From Hericium rajendrae (lineage: Eukaryota > Basidiomycota > Agaricomycetes > Russulales > Hericiaceae), in assembly GCA_033439255.1 (NCBI GenBank), contig CM065886.1, positions 1,178,001 through 1,242,000 of the forward strand: a stretch of 64,000 nt of DNA, read 5' to 3'. The stretch's first letter is position 1, and every line of letters starts with the position of its first letter. Shown here in pieces: positions 10,066-19,177 of this stretch. The notes under the pieces were generated by a model. The model was not told where the DNA came from. It saw only the letters and a program-made list of their open reading frames with translations, and searched no databases. Made by a program: the position numbers and the translations under genes.

Positions 10066-12042
10066 CTAGCCCTGTGTTTCAAAGACAGTACGAATGTCAG
10101 AAGAGAGCTCATCATACTTGGAAAATAAAGACAGCGCATTTCTCCACTGGTCCTCTCGCTCCCGCTTCAACCCATCCCACTCAACTGGATCCTCACGTTT
10201 GACTGTCTTCTCTGAGCGAAACCCATAGTTGACCCAACGGAAGAGAGCTCCGGCAGTGAATTGAGTAAACAAGGACTATTTCTTGCCAGATAAAAGAATA
10301 GTGTTGCCATGGCTGAGGCTCGCTGAAGGGAGATCTATGACAGAATGAGCTGGGAATCGAATAGCCAACTTCAATTCATATAGAACTAAGAAGGCACTAG
10401 TGTCGGGATTGAAAGTGCCAAAAGGCACCACACTGCACCAGCCATGAGGGAGGTTCCCTGTGTCAAAATGCCTTGCGGTAGCGATGTCGGGACCAAAGTT
10501 GAATGTGCAGGCGGCGAAAACCGGGTTGTCGTATGGCACTTTGAAGGAATCGGGTTGGGACTCCTTCAGAGATTGCATATTCTCCTCATAGTACTTGTAG
10601 AGCTTTGGAGCGCCAAATTTGAAAGTACCTAATCATGCTTGTGAGTGCCGACTGAGGACACAAAAGAGAAAGACTGCACATACTGGATGAGAAATGAGAT
10701 ATCCACTTGAACTGCAAGCTACTTAGCAGCTCATCCATTGCGCGATCATTCTTCATGCTATGATGGTCCAGATTCTTCGGTAACTACATCTTGTCAGAAA
10801 TGGCCATAATGTAAAGTAACCAATAGGGAAGGCTTACCTTCTGGCCCCCACCGAAAGATAATCCAGTTGTGAAGCAATCATATTTGCCTCGTCGATGATG
10901 CTCACTTCTATTCTCCTCCGGAATAGTGAGCTGGGGTCGCATACTCTCCATTTGTGCTGCAGCGTCTCGACATATCACGTCCCACGTCAGCTCTACAGGC
11001 CAACCAGCCAGCAATGCGATCACATACGCACGTCTATCAATGATAGCGAAAGGGGTCCTGTAATTATATTAGCATTGAAACCCTTGTCAGTCAAAAAACT
11101 GACGTACCGGCCATCCCACTCAAAGACTCTAAATCCACGCTGCCGAAGACTAGATAAAGACGGTGGGGCCGAAGCCAACCGTTTGGGTAATCTAGTACCA
11201 ACCCATGCCCCCTCCGCATGCGACAGGTCTTCTCCGCTGAAGTCGTCGAGCCGAAGGACACGGGGCTTCGCATATCGTTCAACCAGCTTGTTCCAGATTT
11301 TAGCAACCTTCGCCCCCGCACGGACGGCTTGCTTTTGCTTCTGACGCCTCTGTTGCCGCTTAATCTGTTTATGTAGAGCCTGCGAAGATATCTTCTGGGC
11401 AGCGTCGCCTATCTACGAGGTCAGTGTGGTGGAGGAAGATTGGAGAATATGAGATGCACCTGGAAGATGACTCGGGTGCTCTCCGGCTTTAGTATCGAGT
11501 TGCTCAGCTTGTAGAGGTTGTGGGTTTACTAAGTTGGACAAAGATGGCGGTAGGTATGGAAGGCACAGTGTCTTCCGAAACGGACTGGAGAGAGGCGAGG
11601 ACAATGGTGTGAGGGGACTAGGAGGGCGTCCCCATTCTCCGACATCGAAAACTGAAGGTGAAGTCGGCAGAAGGAGACATGGGGGAAGGCTTGCGGCAGG
11701 GTGCTGAAGGAGACTAGTCTCCAGCGATGGCAGACACAAAGTGAGGGAGGAGGCAGGCGGCTGCGTCGAGAGAAGCTGCTGGCGCTTAGCGCCCACCTCG
11801 TAAGCGCCTTCCTCACTAAGCGCTGAGGTCGCGTCGGTGGCTGCACTTGATGCGCCTGATGCGTTCGACGCGTTCGACGTGTCGGCCGATCTAAAAAGGC
11901 CCAAATCGTGGTCGCCCTCACGGTCTTCTCTCTGGAACGTGTCCTGTATGAGGCTGTCCCAATCGAATTCATCTGGCACTCTAAGTAAGGATAAGATGGG
12001 TTGGGAAGGGGTCATGGAGGGACTGGGTCTAGCACTTGGCAT
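10066..12042 (-). CDS. TET/JBP-like 2-oxoglutarate Fe(II) dioxygenase, with an in-frame stop
   Basis: Five exons give one frame: 12042-11460, 11408-11108, 11057-10838, 10783-10684 and 10628-10066, with introns of 51, 50, 54 and 55 nt, all GT-AG. The N-terminal 190 residues are Ser/Pro-rich and disordered. Family landmarks follow in order: LRQRGFRVFEWDGR, ALLAGWPVELTWD, TGLSFGGGQ, FGAPKLYKYY, then the double-stranded beta-helix with the H-x-D iron ligands in RHFDTGN (codons at 10470 and 10464), the distal His in LSHGN (10311), and FTQFTAGALFRWVNYGF, whose Arg may bind 2-oxoglutarate. This is the pattern of the mushroom-expanded TET/JBP family, whose studied members oxidise 5-methylcytosine in DNA; that activity is inferred here. 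A TAG at 10276-10278 falls between the distal His and the FRW motif, so the gene is either decayed or makes a shortened protein. The start chosen is the first in-frame ATG; an upstream exon is possible. Confidence 0.75.
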
Positions 12043-12142
12043 CCGTGTTTACCAATATCAGACAATACACTCACTTTGCTGGCCAGGATTTGACTCTGCT
12101 TCGATAGGCGTTTGTTTTCAGCCCTGCATTTTTCGTGAATAG

Positions 12143-12406
12143 TCAGCATGGACATCAATTATCATAGAAAGGGTGCCCTGCCACCAGTAGAATAGCTCAA
12201 CTGTCGGTCAGCGCCTTGTGTGGCATCCAGAACTGACAAATAGAGTTGTCCTACTGGCGACAGAATGTCCAAGCCTCTTACACGTACCTGTGCCCGGTCA
12301 GCGCCTTGTGTGGCATCCGGAACCGGACAGCAGGAGACGGCAGCAGGACTCGGAGAGCAGGGAGAGGAGAGAAGGAAAGAACACACCAATGGAATTAAGA
12401 ACAAGT
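12143..12406. repeat. Spacer with a 28 bp direct repeat
   Basis: The unit CGGTCAGCGCCTTGTGTGGC, followed by ATCCRGAAC, occurs at 12205-12232 and 12295-12322, 90 bp apart. This lies upstream of the dioxygenase start and could belong to its promoter region; no gene is visible. Confidence 0.5.
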
Positions 12407-12755
12407 CATCAGGAAAAATGGTTTTTTGGGTGATAGCCGAGGTATGGCTACAGTAGCCGAGCCTTGGCTATAGTAACCGAGCTTTGGTTATCGTAAGCCA
12501 CTGGTTTGATATCCGGAGACCCGGCAATCTTACAAAGCCAGAACTACAGCTACCGTACTTCCTGTAGCACTGGTAGATCACAAAAATAAAATGTTCACTC
12601 TGAGCTATTCCGCACTCTCAAAAGCATGCTTAAATGCCCAAATTATCCTTTGATTTCACTATAGATGTTCACAATGATTCTCATTGGGCCTACAGTAGTT
12701 ACGAATATAATCTAATGTACAAGATTCTAATACATCTCCTTCAAACTATCTGAGC

Positions 12756-12791
12756 GTGGGAACTGTTTTGCTGCAGCAAAACAGTTCCCAC
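12756..12791. repeat. 36 bp perfect palindrome at the outer edge of the left B1 array
   Basis: Arms GTGGGAACTGTTTTGCTG and its complement with no loop. A decayed version stands at about 15893-15927, at the outer edge of the right array. Both arrays are therefore closed by the same structure, which could act as an RNA hairpin at the transcript end. Confidence 0.75.
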
Positions 12792-12799
12792 ATTTTGCA

Positions 12800-13940
12800 T
12801 CCGTAGGGGAGTTGGTGGGAGCATGCGTGACTTGGCACAGGCAGGAGGGACTGGATGCGGGTGCGAGCAAGGTGGCATCAGCATGTGCAAAGCGGCGCGG
12901 ATGTGCGGAAGGCGGCAGCACGAATGTGCGGGAGGCGGCGGTGCGGGGGAGAGGGGCAGCGGTGCGGGGGAGACAGCGCGGACACACGCGTAGTGGTGCA
13001 GAGGCGGGAGAGATGGCAGGGGCACGGTGGCAGGGGCGCAGCGGAGACGGCGTGGATGCGTGCAAGGCAATGTGGGCATGGGGAGACGGCAAAGGCGCGC
13101 GGAGGGGCATGCGCATGCAGAAGGAGTGCGTGCATGTGGGGGAGGCAGCACGGACACGCGCGAGATGGCGCCAGCATGGGGGAGGCAGCATGGATGTGCA
13201 CGAGGTGGCGTGGATGCGAGCAAGGTGGTATGGACACAGGGGAGGCGGCGCCGGCATGCGCAAGGCAGCGCGGGTGCGCAGGAGAGGGCACCGACATGTA
13301 CCAGGAAGACGGCGCCAACGCGCGCAAGGCGAGTGGGGGCACGGGGGAGGCAACAGGGAGAGCTGGGGAGGGGTTAGCGGCACGGAGGGAGACAGCGCCA
13401 GTGTGCGCGAGACGGCGTGGATGTGGGGGAGATGGTGTGAGCAGGGGGGAGGCGACGTAGGTGCGCGGGAGACGGTGCAGGCACACAGGAGGCGGTGTGG
13501 GCACGCAGGAGGCGGCGTGGGCAGGAGGTGGCGCGGGCACGCAGGGGGTGGTAGGGGCAGTGTGAGTCCGCGCAGGCATGCGCAAGTCAGCGCGGGAGTG
13601 CTGGTGCTGGTGCGGGGGTGCACGAGTCCGCGTGGATGCGCGGGAGATGGTGTGGGCTTGTGGGAGACGGCAGGTGCACGGGGAAGACGCCACCAGCATG
13701 GACAAGATGGCGCGGGCGCGAGGGAGACGGCGCAGACAGGCGGGGAAGGTGACGCAGGGGCGCGTGAGGCGACACAGGCGTGTGGGAGATGGCAGCGGGC
13801 GCGAGGTGATGCAGGCGCGCGGGAGATGGCAGGTGCGCGCGGGAGGCGGCAGGGGATGCGGGGAGGACGGCAGAGGCATGCGAGAGTCGGCGGGGGCATG
13901 CGGAGGTTGCGGGTGTCAATGGGGGCATTGCGTAGGGTAA
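12800..13940 (-). repeat. GC-rich 20 bp tandem array, left half of B1
   Basis: Degenerate 20 bp units such as GCAAGGTGGCATCAGCATGT. Read on the minus strand they resemble the right-hand array (CCTCCCGCGCGC core), so the two arrays are inverted with respect to each other. Confidence 0.7.
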
Positions 13941-13944
13941 AAAT

Positions 13945-14022
13945 GAGAGTATTGCCCGTATTCAAACGAGCGATACTCTCTATATTAGTGCAAAATGAGG
14001 TTAATAGAACTGTTTTACTCAC
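13945..14022 (-). other. Intron plus hairpin opening the left B1 unit
   Basis: On the minus strand: donor GTGAGT from 14022, branch-like CACTAATATAG, acceptor ending at 13980 (43 nt). The exon then opens with a hairpin whose 15 bp arms (13945-13959 and 13966-13980) pair except at two positions. It is the mirror of the unit at 14437-14514. Confidence 0.68.
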
Positions 14023-14238
14023 CTTGTAGTCCTCTACGGCTCTTCCCTGTAGTGAATTTGCCTAGATACCTGAAAAAGATGTGTGAACCATTCATTCAAG
14101 GAGAGAAACGTACCTTGCAGGTTTGAAAAACCAGGCGTGTGAAGCGTTTGGCTACAGCCAAACGTTTCCCACGTGCCCCCCGCAGTTTTTTTTGTTGAAG
14201 TCGAGGGGCGCCTTTGCGGACGCACGGCCCGCCACACA

Positions 14239-14282
14239 CCGATTCATTCGAATGACCATATATGGTCATCCAAATGAATCGG
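14239..14282. repeat. 44 bp central palindrome of B1
   Basis: Symmetric about 14260/14261 with two mismatched pairs, core GAATGACCATATATGGTCAT. It lies between the two outward-facing units, the place expected for a shared bidirectional control site. A 20 bp hairpin (CGTTTGGCTACAGCCAAACG, about 14153-14172) stands beside it. Confidence 0.7.
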
Positions 14283-14393
14283 GCCGCGCAGATCCGTGCG
14301 CTCGACTTGCGCGCGACTTGACTTTTGCCTGCCACGTCGTCTTCCTTCCACCCACCCCTTCCTCATGGTGGGTGTTTTTTCATGGTAAGAGTC

Positions 14394-14404
14394 TCTTATA
14401 TAAT
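14394..14404 (+). promoter_or_regulatory. TATA box of the right B1 unit
   Basis: CTTATATAATC about 33 bp before a short exon that ends GGAATGAAG at 14436 and is followed by the conserved intron. Spacing suits a polymerase II start. Confidence 0.5.
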
Positions 14405-14436
14405 CTTTTTTGATTATTGTTGGGCTGGGAATGAAG

Positions 14437-14514
14437 GTGAGTGGCTACAGTTTCTGCGGTAGCTTTCTTGTACTAATCAAGAGAGTATCGCTCGACACCA
14501 CGAGCGATACTCTC
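14437..14514 (+). other. Intron plus hairpin opening the right B1 unit
   Basis: Donor GTGAGT at 14437, branch-like TACTAATCAAG, acceptor ending at 14481 (45 nt). The palindrome arms are GAGAGTATCGCTCG (14481-14494) and its exact complement (14501-14514), loop ACACCA. Confidence 0.72.
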
Positions 14515-14519
14515 ATTTT

Positions 14520-15890
14520 GTACACCGCGCATGCCCCCACCACCTCCCGCACGCCTCGCTGCCTCCAGTGCGCACTCACCACCTCCAGCGCACCCCCGCG
14601 GCCTCTCGCGCGCTGCTACAGCCTCCCGCATGCCCCTACGGCCTCCCGTGCGCCCGTGCCACCTTCTGCGTGTCTCCACAGTCTCCAGCGTGCCCTCATG
14701 GCCCCCCGCGCCCCCCGCGCGCTCTTGCCACCTCCCGCGCGCTGCCTGTCGCCTACCGTGCACCCTCATGGCCTCCAGCATGCCGGCACTGCCTCCCGTG
14801 CGCCACTGCGCATCCTTCCCGCCTCCCGCGCGCCTCCCGCCACCTCCCGTGCACCCTGCTGCCTCCAGCACGCTGCCGCATGCCACTGAGGCCTCCAGCG
14901 CGCCCTCACCGCCTCCAGCGCGCTCTCGCCGCCTCCCGCGCGCTCCTGTGGCCTCCCGCGCGCTCCTGTGGCCTCCCGCGCACCACCGCGGCCTTCTGCG
15001 CACCCCCGCGGCCTCCCACGCGGCCTCCACGTCCTCCAGTGTGCACCCGCGGCCTCTCGCATGCCCCCATCGCCTTTATGTGCCGCCTCCCGCATGCCCT
15101 GCGTGCCCCTGCAGCCTCTCGCGCACCCCCACGCGCTCGTGCCGCCTCCCACGTGCTCGTGCCACCTCCCGCGCGCTCGTGCCACCTCCCGTGCGCTCGT
15201 GCCGCCTCCCGTGCGCTCGTGCCGCCTCCCGTGCGCTCGTGTCACCTCCTGCACGCTCGTGTCACCTCCCCTGCCCTCGTGCCGCCTCCCCTGCGCTCGT
15301 GCCGCCTCCCGTGCGCTCGTGCCGCCTCCCGCGCGCTTGTGCCGCCTCCTGCGTGCTCGTGCCGCCTCCCGTGCGCTTGTGTCACCTCCCATGCGCTCGT
15401 GCCGCCTCCCCCGCACCATTGCCGCCTCCCGCACGCTGCAGCGTGCTCTCGTCGCTTCCCGCGCGCTCTCGCCACCTCCCGCGCGCTCTCGTCGCCTCCT
15501 GCGCGCTCGTGCCGCCTCCCCCGCGCCATCGCTGCCTCCCGCACGCTGCTGCGCGCTCGTGCCGCCTCCAGCGCACTCTCGCTGCCTTTAGCACGCCCCC
15601 ACGGCCTCCCCTGCGACTTCCGCACACCCCTGCGTGCCTCCACCACCTCCCGCGCAAATCCCCCCACCTCCCGCGCGCCGCGGCGGCCTCCTGTGCGCCA
15701 CTGCATGCCGCCGCTGCCTCCCATGTGCCTCCGCCGCCTACAGTGCGTCCCTGAGGCCTCCCGCATGTCCTCACCACCTCCAGCGCACCCATGCCGCCTC
15801 TCGCGTGCCCCTGCCACCTTCTGCATGCCCGCACGACCTCCCGCGTGCCCGCACGGCCTCCTGCTGCCTCCCGAACTCCACTCCTGTAGT
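14520..15890 (+). repeat. GC-rich 20 bp tandem array, right half of B1
   Basis: About 68 units of 20 bp. They are nearly perfect at about 15160-15400, where CCTCCCGTGCGCTCGTGCCG repeats, and are more degenerate elsewhere. The period is exactly two turns of B-form DNA, so each unit presents the same face. Confidence 0.8.
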
Positions 15891-16321
15891 GCGTGAGAAT
15901 TGTTCTGGTGCAGCAAAACAGTTCCCATGAGGTGCAGAAGGATATGGAGGGGGAGATTTTATGTATCAATACTATTAAGTAGTGTACAGTTGTAACCAAC
16001 CAAATTGATATGTTTTGCATGATATATTGTTGGAGAGGTGATATGAGGGACTATTGTGGATTATATATCATACTGAATCTCACATACTGCAATATAGCAC
16101 TCCAGTAGCTAACATAAGCTACGGTAGCTAACATAAGCTATAGTAGATATACCATCTACAGACTGCTACGGATCACTACAGATGGCTACAGATGGCTACC
16201 TGTAGTTGTAATAGAGACCCACCTATCAACAGATGCTACAGAAAATATATAATCTATTATAGCTACTGTAGACTATATTTTCTACTGTAGGCTAAAGTAG
16301 TGTGGACACTTTTTCCAGATG

Positions 16322-16453
16322 AAGCAGGATGGTAACCTGGTGCACGACTAGATTGTTGGTTGCGAGGAAACGACGATATTTATGAGTGCAGCCTCCGGAC
16401 AAATAGCGCCAAATGGTGCTGCATTGTTGTTGAGAAGAATAGGGACCTAGCGT
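16322..16453. other. Short spacer between B1 and Gypsy1
   Basis: 132 bp of ordinary composition. Its last four bases, GCGT, are the left target duplication of Gypsy1, so this spacer was once joined to the sequence now starting at 31407. No gene is recognised in either part. Confidence 0.5.
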
Positions 16454-16640
16454 TGTCGCGCTTGCAACATGTTTTGAGCGCTAACATGAAGAAAAGGGCG
16501 GCGCATCACTCATTTCGCTTATAAGATGAGAAGAAGCAACGTCATATAAGAATTTGCCAACCTGCATCAAAAGCATCCCACAAACACGCTGCACTCTCTC
16601 TAAAAGCCCCCATTCACGCTCCCTCTTGACTCCGCCCTTC

Positions 16641-17912
16641 ATGCTCCAACGCATCATGGCCTGGTTCGATTCTCTTCTTAATCCTGCTCCCGAACTTCGC
16701 CGGCCTGCTCCCACCGAGAATCTCCCTCCTCTCTTCCTAGCAGTCCATCACGATTCCCTGCGAAGCGTCACTACCGAGAGACTCAATTTTTACCTCGGAG
16801 GGAATCTCATCACTGCCAACCCCAGATACCGTCTAACGGTTCTCGACGGGCCAGAGCCACCTGACCCTCGACGAATTCTTGAAGGTATGCAGGACATCGC
16901 CGACCAGATATCCATCGCTGCACGTCGTCAGGAGCAGGAGATCGAGACCGAACTCATCTTCAATGACCGTTCTTTTGTAACGTTGACTGATACGGATGTA
17001 GGGGACCTCCGACTGGAGGTAGAAAGGCACGAGAATGACGACATCCCCAACATCATGGCCGCTGCATTCCCTGCCACGCTCTCTGCTGCCCAATTCCCTC
17101 CTTCCATTCCGGCTGCTCCGAGCGCTCCCGCATTAGTTCCACCCCCGCCTACGCCAACACTTCCTGAGATCAGTGCCGACCCGACATTCCGTGCCCCCGG
17201 TATCATCACCGTTATTCCCGAAGGGCCCTTCGGCCACATCTATGCTCGACAGTTCCATCAGTGCACCGGCTACGTCTGGGCCCCCTCCTCTGTTGATCTC
17301 CCTTTTAACTTCATGACCGTCCGGCTCATCACCGGAAACCTGCACTTCCCCTGGATCTCAGTCGTTAAGCCGACGATGCCCATTCGCAAAGGCCAGTTCA
17401 TCTTGTTGATCTCGGACATCGAAGGATCCTGCGCCTATGGCGCTATCAAGGAACTCCTCTCGGTGACGGATACCTGGGCCGTTTGGAGAGTAAGACGTAT
17501 GAAGGTTGTGGACGATCTCGGGCCTGATTGGGGGGAGGAGCTGGCCAGCCCTGATCCCGATTCCACTTATGGATCTGGGTGCATCATCATGGTCGTGCCA
17601 CGTCATTGGTGCATCGGAGAAGGAAGAGAGAGGCAGAGGCTTACCAGAGATGGGGCAGAGGCAAAGGATCGGCTCAAGCCTTACGATCCACTGGATCTCT
17701 TCCACTGCGTATACGAGGCCTCCACATATGCGACATCCTACAGCGGCCACTGCGAGCCTGCGGTCTTTGATCACATGCGCAAGGCCTGCCAGATCAAGAA
17801 GATCGCCATCGAGGCTGGAACCGCGAGGATGGATGTCGATGTAAAGGAGTGGGTTCGGAACGAGCCTCCTCGGGCCGAGTTTCATCCGACCATAGGAGAC
17901 CCTTACGCCTAA
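16641..17912 (+). CDS. ORF inside U3 of the Gypsy1 5' LTR, unknown function
   Basis: 423 codons from the ATG at 16641 (MLQRIMAWFDSLLNPAPELR). I do not recognise the family. The first 170 residues include an Ala/Pro-rich linker (about 155-185). The second half is compact and rich in Trp, Cys and Tyr (for example GYVWAPSSVDLPFNF and WAVWRVRRMKVVDDLGPDW), which looks like a folded domain. No transmembrane segment, signal peptide or nuclease motif stands out. It lies wholly upstream of the LTR TATA box. In the full-length transcript it would be present only from the 3' LTR copy, much as mouse mammary tumour virus carries sag in U3. The copy here could be expressed only from another promoter; a TATA-like CTTATAAG lies at about 16518. 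Confidence 0.6.
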   Translation: MLQRIMAWFDSLLNPAPELRRPAPTENLPPLFLAVHHDSLRSVTTERLNFYLGGNLITANPRYRLTVLDGPEPPDPRRILEGMQDIADQISIAARRQEQEIETELIFNDRSFVTLTDTDVGDLRLEVERHENDDIPNIMAAAFPATLSAAQFPPSIPAAPSAPALVPPPPTPTLPEISADPTFRAPGIITVIPEGPFGHIYARQFHQCTGYVWAPSSVDLPFNFMTVRLITGNLHFPWISVVKPTMPIRKGQFILLISDIEGSCAYGAIKELLSVTDTWAVWRVRRMKVVDDLGPDWGEELASPDPDSTYGSGCIIMVVPRHWCIGEGRERQRLTRDGAEAKDRLKPYDPLDLFHCVYEASTYATSYSGHCEPAVFDHMRKACQIKKIAIEAGTARMDVDVKEWVRNEPPRAEFHPTIGDPYA

Positions 17913-18214
17913 AAGGGACTGGTCATGTTCTTTGTCGTATGTTTCCTGCACTTTGTCTTCGTCATGATGCTACATCACCTATGTTCTCTCATTTTCCTCT
18001 TGATTTGTTTGGTCTCTGACTCATACGTCTGAGCGTTGACTCATTATGACTCTTACCTTCGTTTGACTCTTCCTGACTCACTATCCTGACCGACTCATCT
18101 CCTAGTCACCTACTTCGACTCACCCTTACTATACATGACTAGGAATGACTCACTCGTTTCATCTATCCTTTTTGATACATTTCTTACCCGCGCAGCCATA
18201 GGAGCTCTTAGGGT

Positions 18215-18224
18215 ATATAAAGGC
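18215..18224 (+). promoter_or_regulatory. TATA box of the Gypsy1 5' LTR
   Basis: TATATAAAGG, 456 bp before the LTR end; transcription should start some 30 bp downstream and define the U3/R border. The same box is at 30937-30946 in the 3' LTR, and a third copy stands inside the element at 23254-23263. Confidence 0.7.
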
Positions 18225-18684
18225 TGTTCCTGTAACACCAAATTCAAGTATCTTTGCCCCCAGTTTGTACGTCAGAATCCTCTAAGGTTCTTTTCTACAA
18301 TCAAATCCTGGTCAAGTTGCTTCACAAGCGCTTTCAATCCACGTTATTCTACGAATTCACGTTGACGTCCAATCCACGAAGATACGAATCCAAGCAGTTA
18401 TCATTCCACGTATACGCACGTCCAGTCCGATCATCAATATTCACGTCCTACGAGTCATCGTACTTTTGATCATTGTCCATCGAGTGACAGTGTTCTACGA
18501 GCTTCTTCATCGCATCGCATACCCTCGACCTCCGTCTCCCACAGCCATAATCCTTGGCAAGTCGGATTCACACCAGAAGTAGAAGACAAATCCATCCCTC
18601 ATCGAACAACTAGGAGTTCTCGGAAAAGTTACCAGAAAACCCAGACACCCCTAGGTCGGAAACCGCTTTTCCGCGTGACATCAT

Positions 18685-18702
18685 TGGAGCCCACCGCGAG
18701 GG
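18685..18702 (+). other. Gypsy1 candidate primer binding site
   Basis: TGGAGCCCACCGCGAGGG begins four bases after the 5' LTR. It starts with TGG, complement of a tRNA CCA end; the tRNA cannot be named from the window. Confidence 0.5.
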
Positions 18703-19032
18703 AGTTGGTTTGTTCTTCTGACTGGTAAACAATTCGAAAGCCAGGAACACGGCTTCATCATCGTTCAGCTTATACCGTGCCCCATCACCATCTGGATCTT
18801 CTGATACCGAAGTCCCGTCCAGAAGATCGACTCCGACAACACTCGCATCAGATCTCATCAGTTCTCCAAGCTCTCTAAACCCAACGTCCGGCTCAAGTGA
18901 AGCAGGAATCAGTACCCTTCCATCATCAGGATCATCACCGAGTTCGGTACCTCTGAGTACCCTTTCAAACTCTCCACCATCTGCAGGAGCATCAATCTCG
19001 CCAGTCGGGAGCCCTGCTTCTCATCCTAGTCC

Positions 19033-19164
19033 AGTCCAGAATCCACCTGATTTATCCCTAGTTACTCCATTACCGCCATCACCTCCGCCCACACCTCCAA
19101 TCCAGAATCCACCCGATTTATCCCTAGTTACTCCACTACCGCCATCACCTCCGCCTACACCACC
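19033..19164 (+). repeat. 66 bp tandem duplication in the Gypsy1 leader/gag start
   Basis: Two adjacent 66 bp units, each beginning TCCAGAATCCACC and ending in an ACCGCCATCACCTCCGCC block, differing at a few sites. It codes, if translated, for a Pro-rich spacer ahead of gag. Confidence 0.7.
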
Positions 19165-19177
19165 GATCCTAGCCACA

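Larger units (their letters stand above)
12407..16321. mobile_element. Non-autonomous DNA element B1
   Basis: A 3,915 bp element with ends CATCAGGAAAAA and (complement) CATCTGGAAAAA. A second copy, B2, at 58895-62829 shows the same borders. Subterminal stretches carry many short GCTACAGTAGCC-like repeats. The core is two GC-rich 20 bp arrays facing outward from a central 44 bp palindrome. Each array is led by a small intron and hairpin, and each ends at its outer side in another palindrome. No transposase is visible. No clean target duplication is seen for this copy. Very long overlapping open frames on both strands follow from the base composition and are not listed as genes. Confidence 0.82.
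16454..18680 (+). repeat. Gypsy1 5' LTR
   Basis: 2,227 bp, starting TGTCGCGCTTGC and ending CCGCGTGACA. The TATA box at 18215-18224 lies near the 3' end, so U3 is about 1.75 kb and R plus U5 only about 0.45 kb. Long U3 regions of this kind are unusual for fungal Gypsy elements, whose LTRs are mostly a few hundred bp. Confidence 0.92.

Noticed and set aside
12727-15896. Open frames of 400 or more codons on both strands of B1 (and B2), Ala/Pro/Arg/Cys-rich
   Set aside because: They follow from a TA-poor 20 bp tandem array: all frames are open and show the same residues in rotation. No domain or codon bias supports a protein.
12407-16321. B1 as a Helitron
   Set aside because: There is no CTRR end with a preceding hairpin and no A/T insertion site; the ends are inverted repeats instead.
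16322-16453. A clean target duplication for B1
   Set aside because: Left GT and right AA do not match; flanks may have been altered later, so none is claimed.
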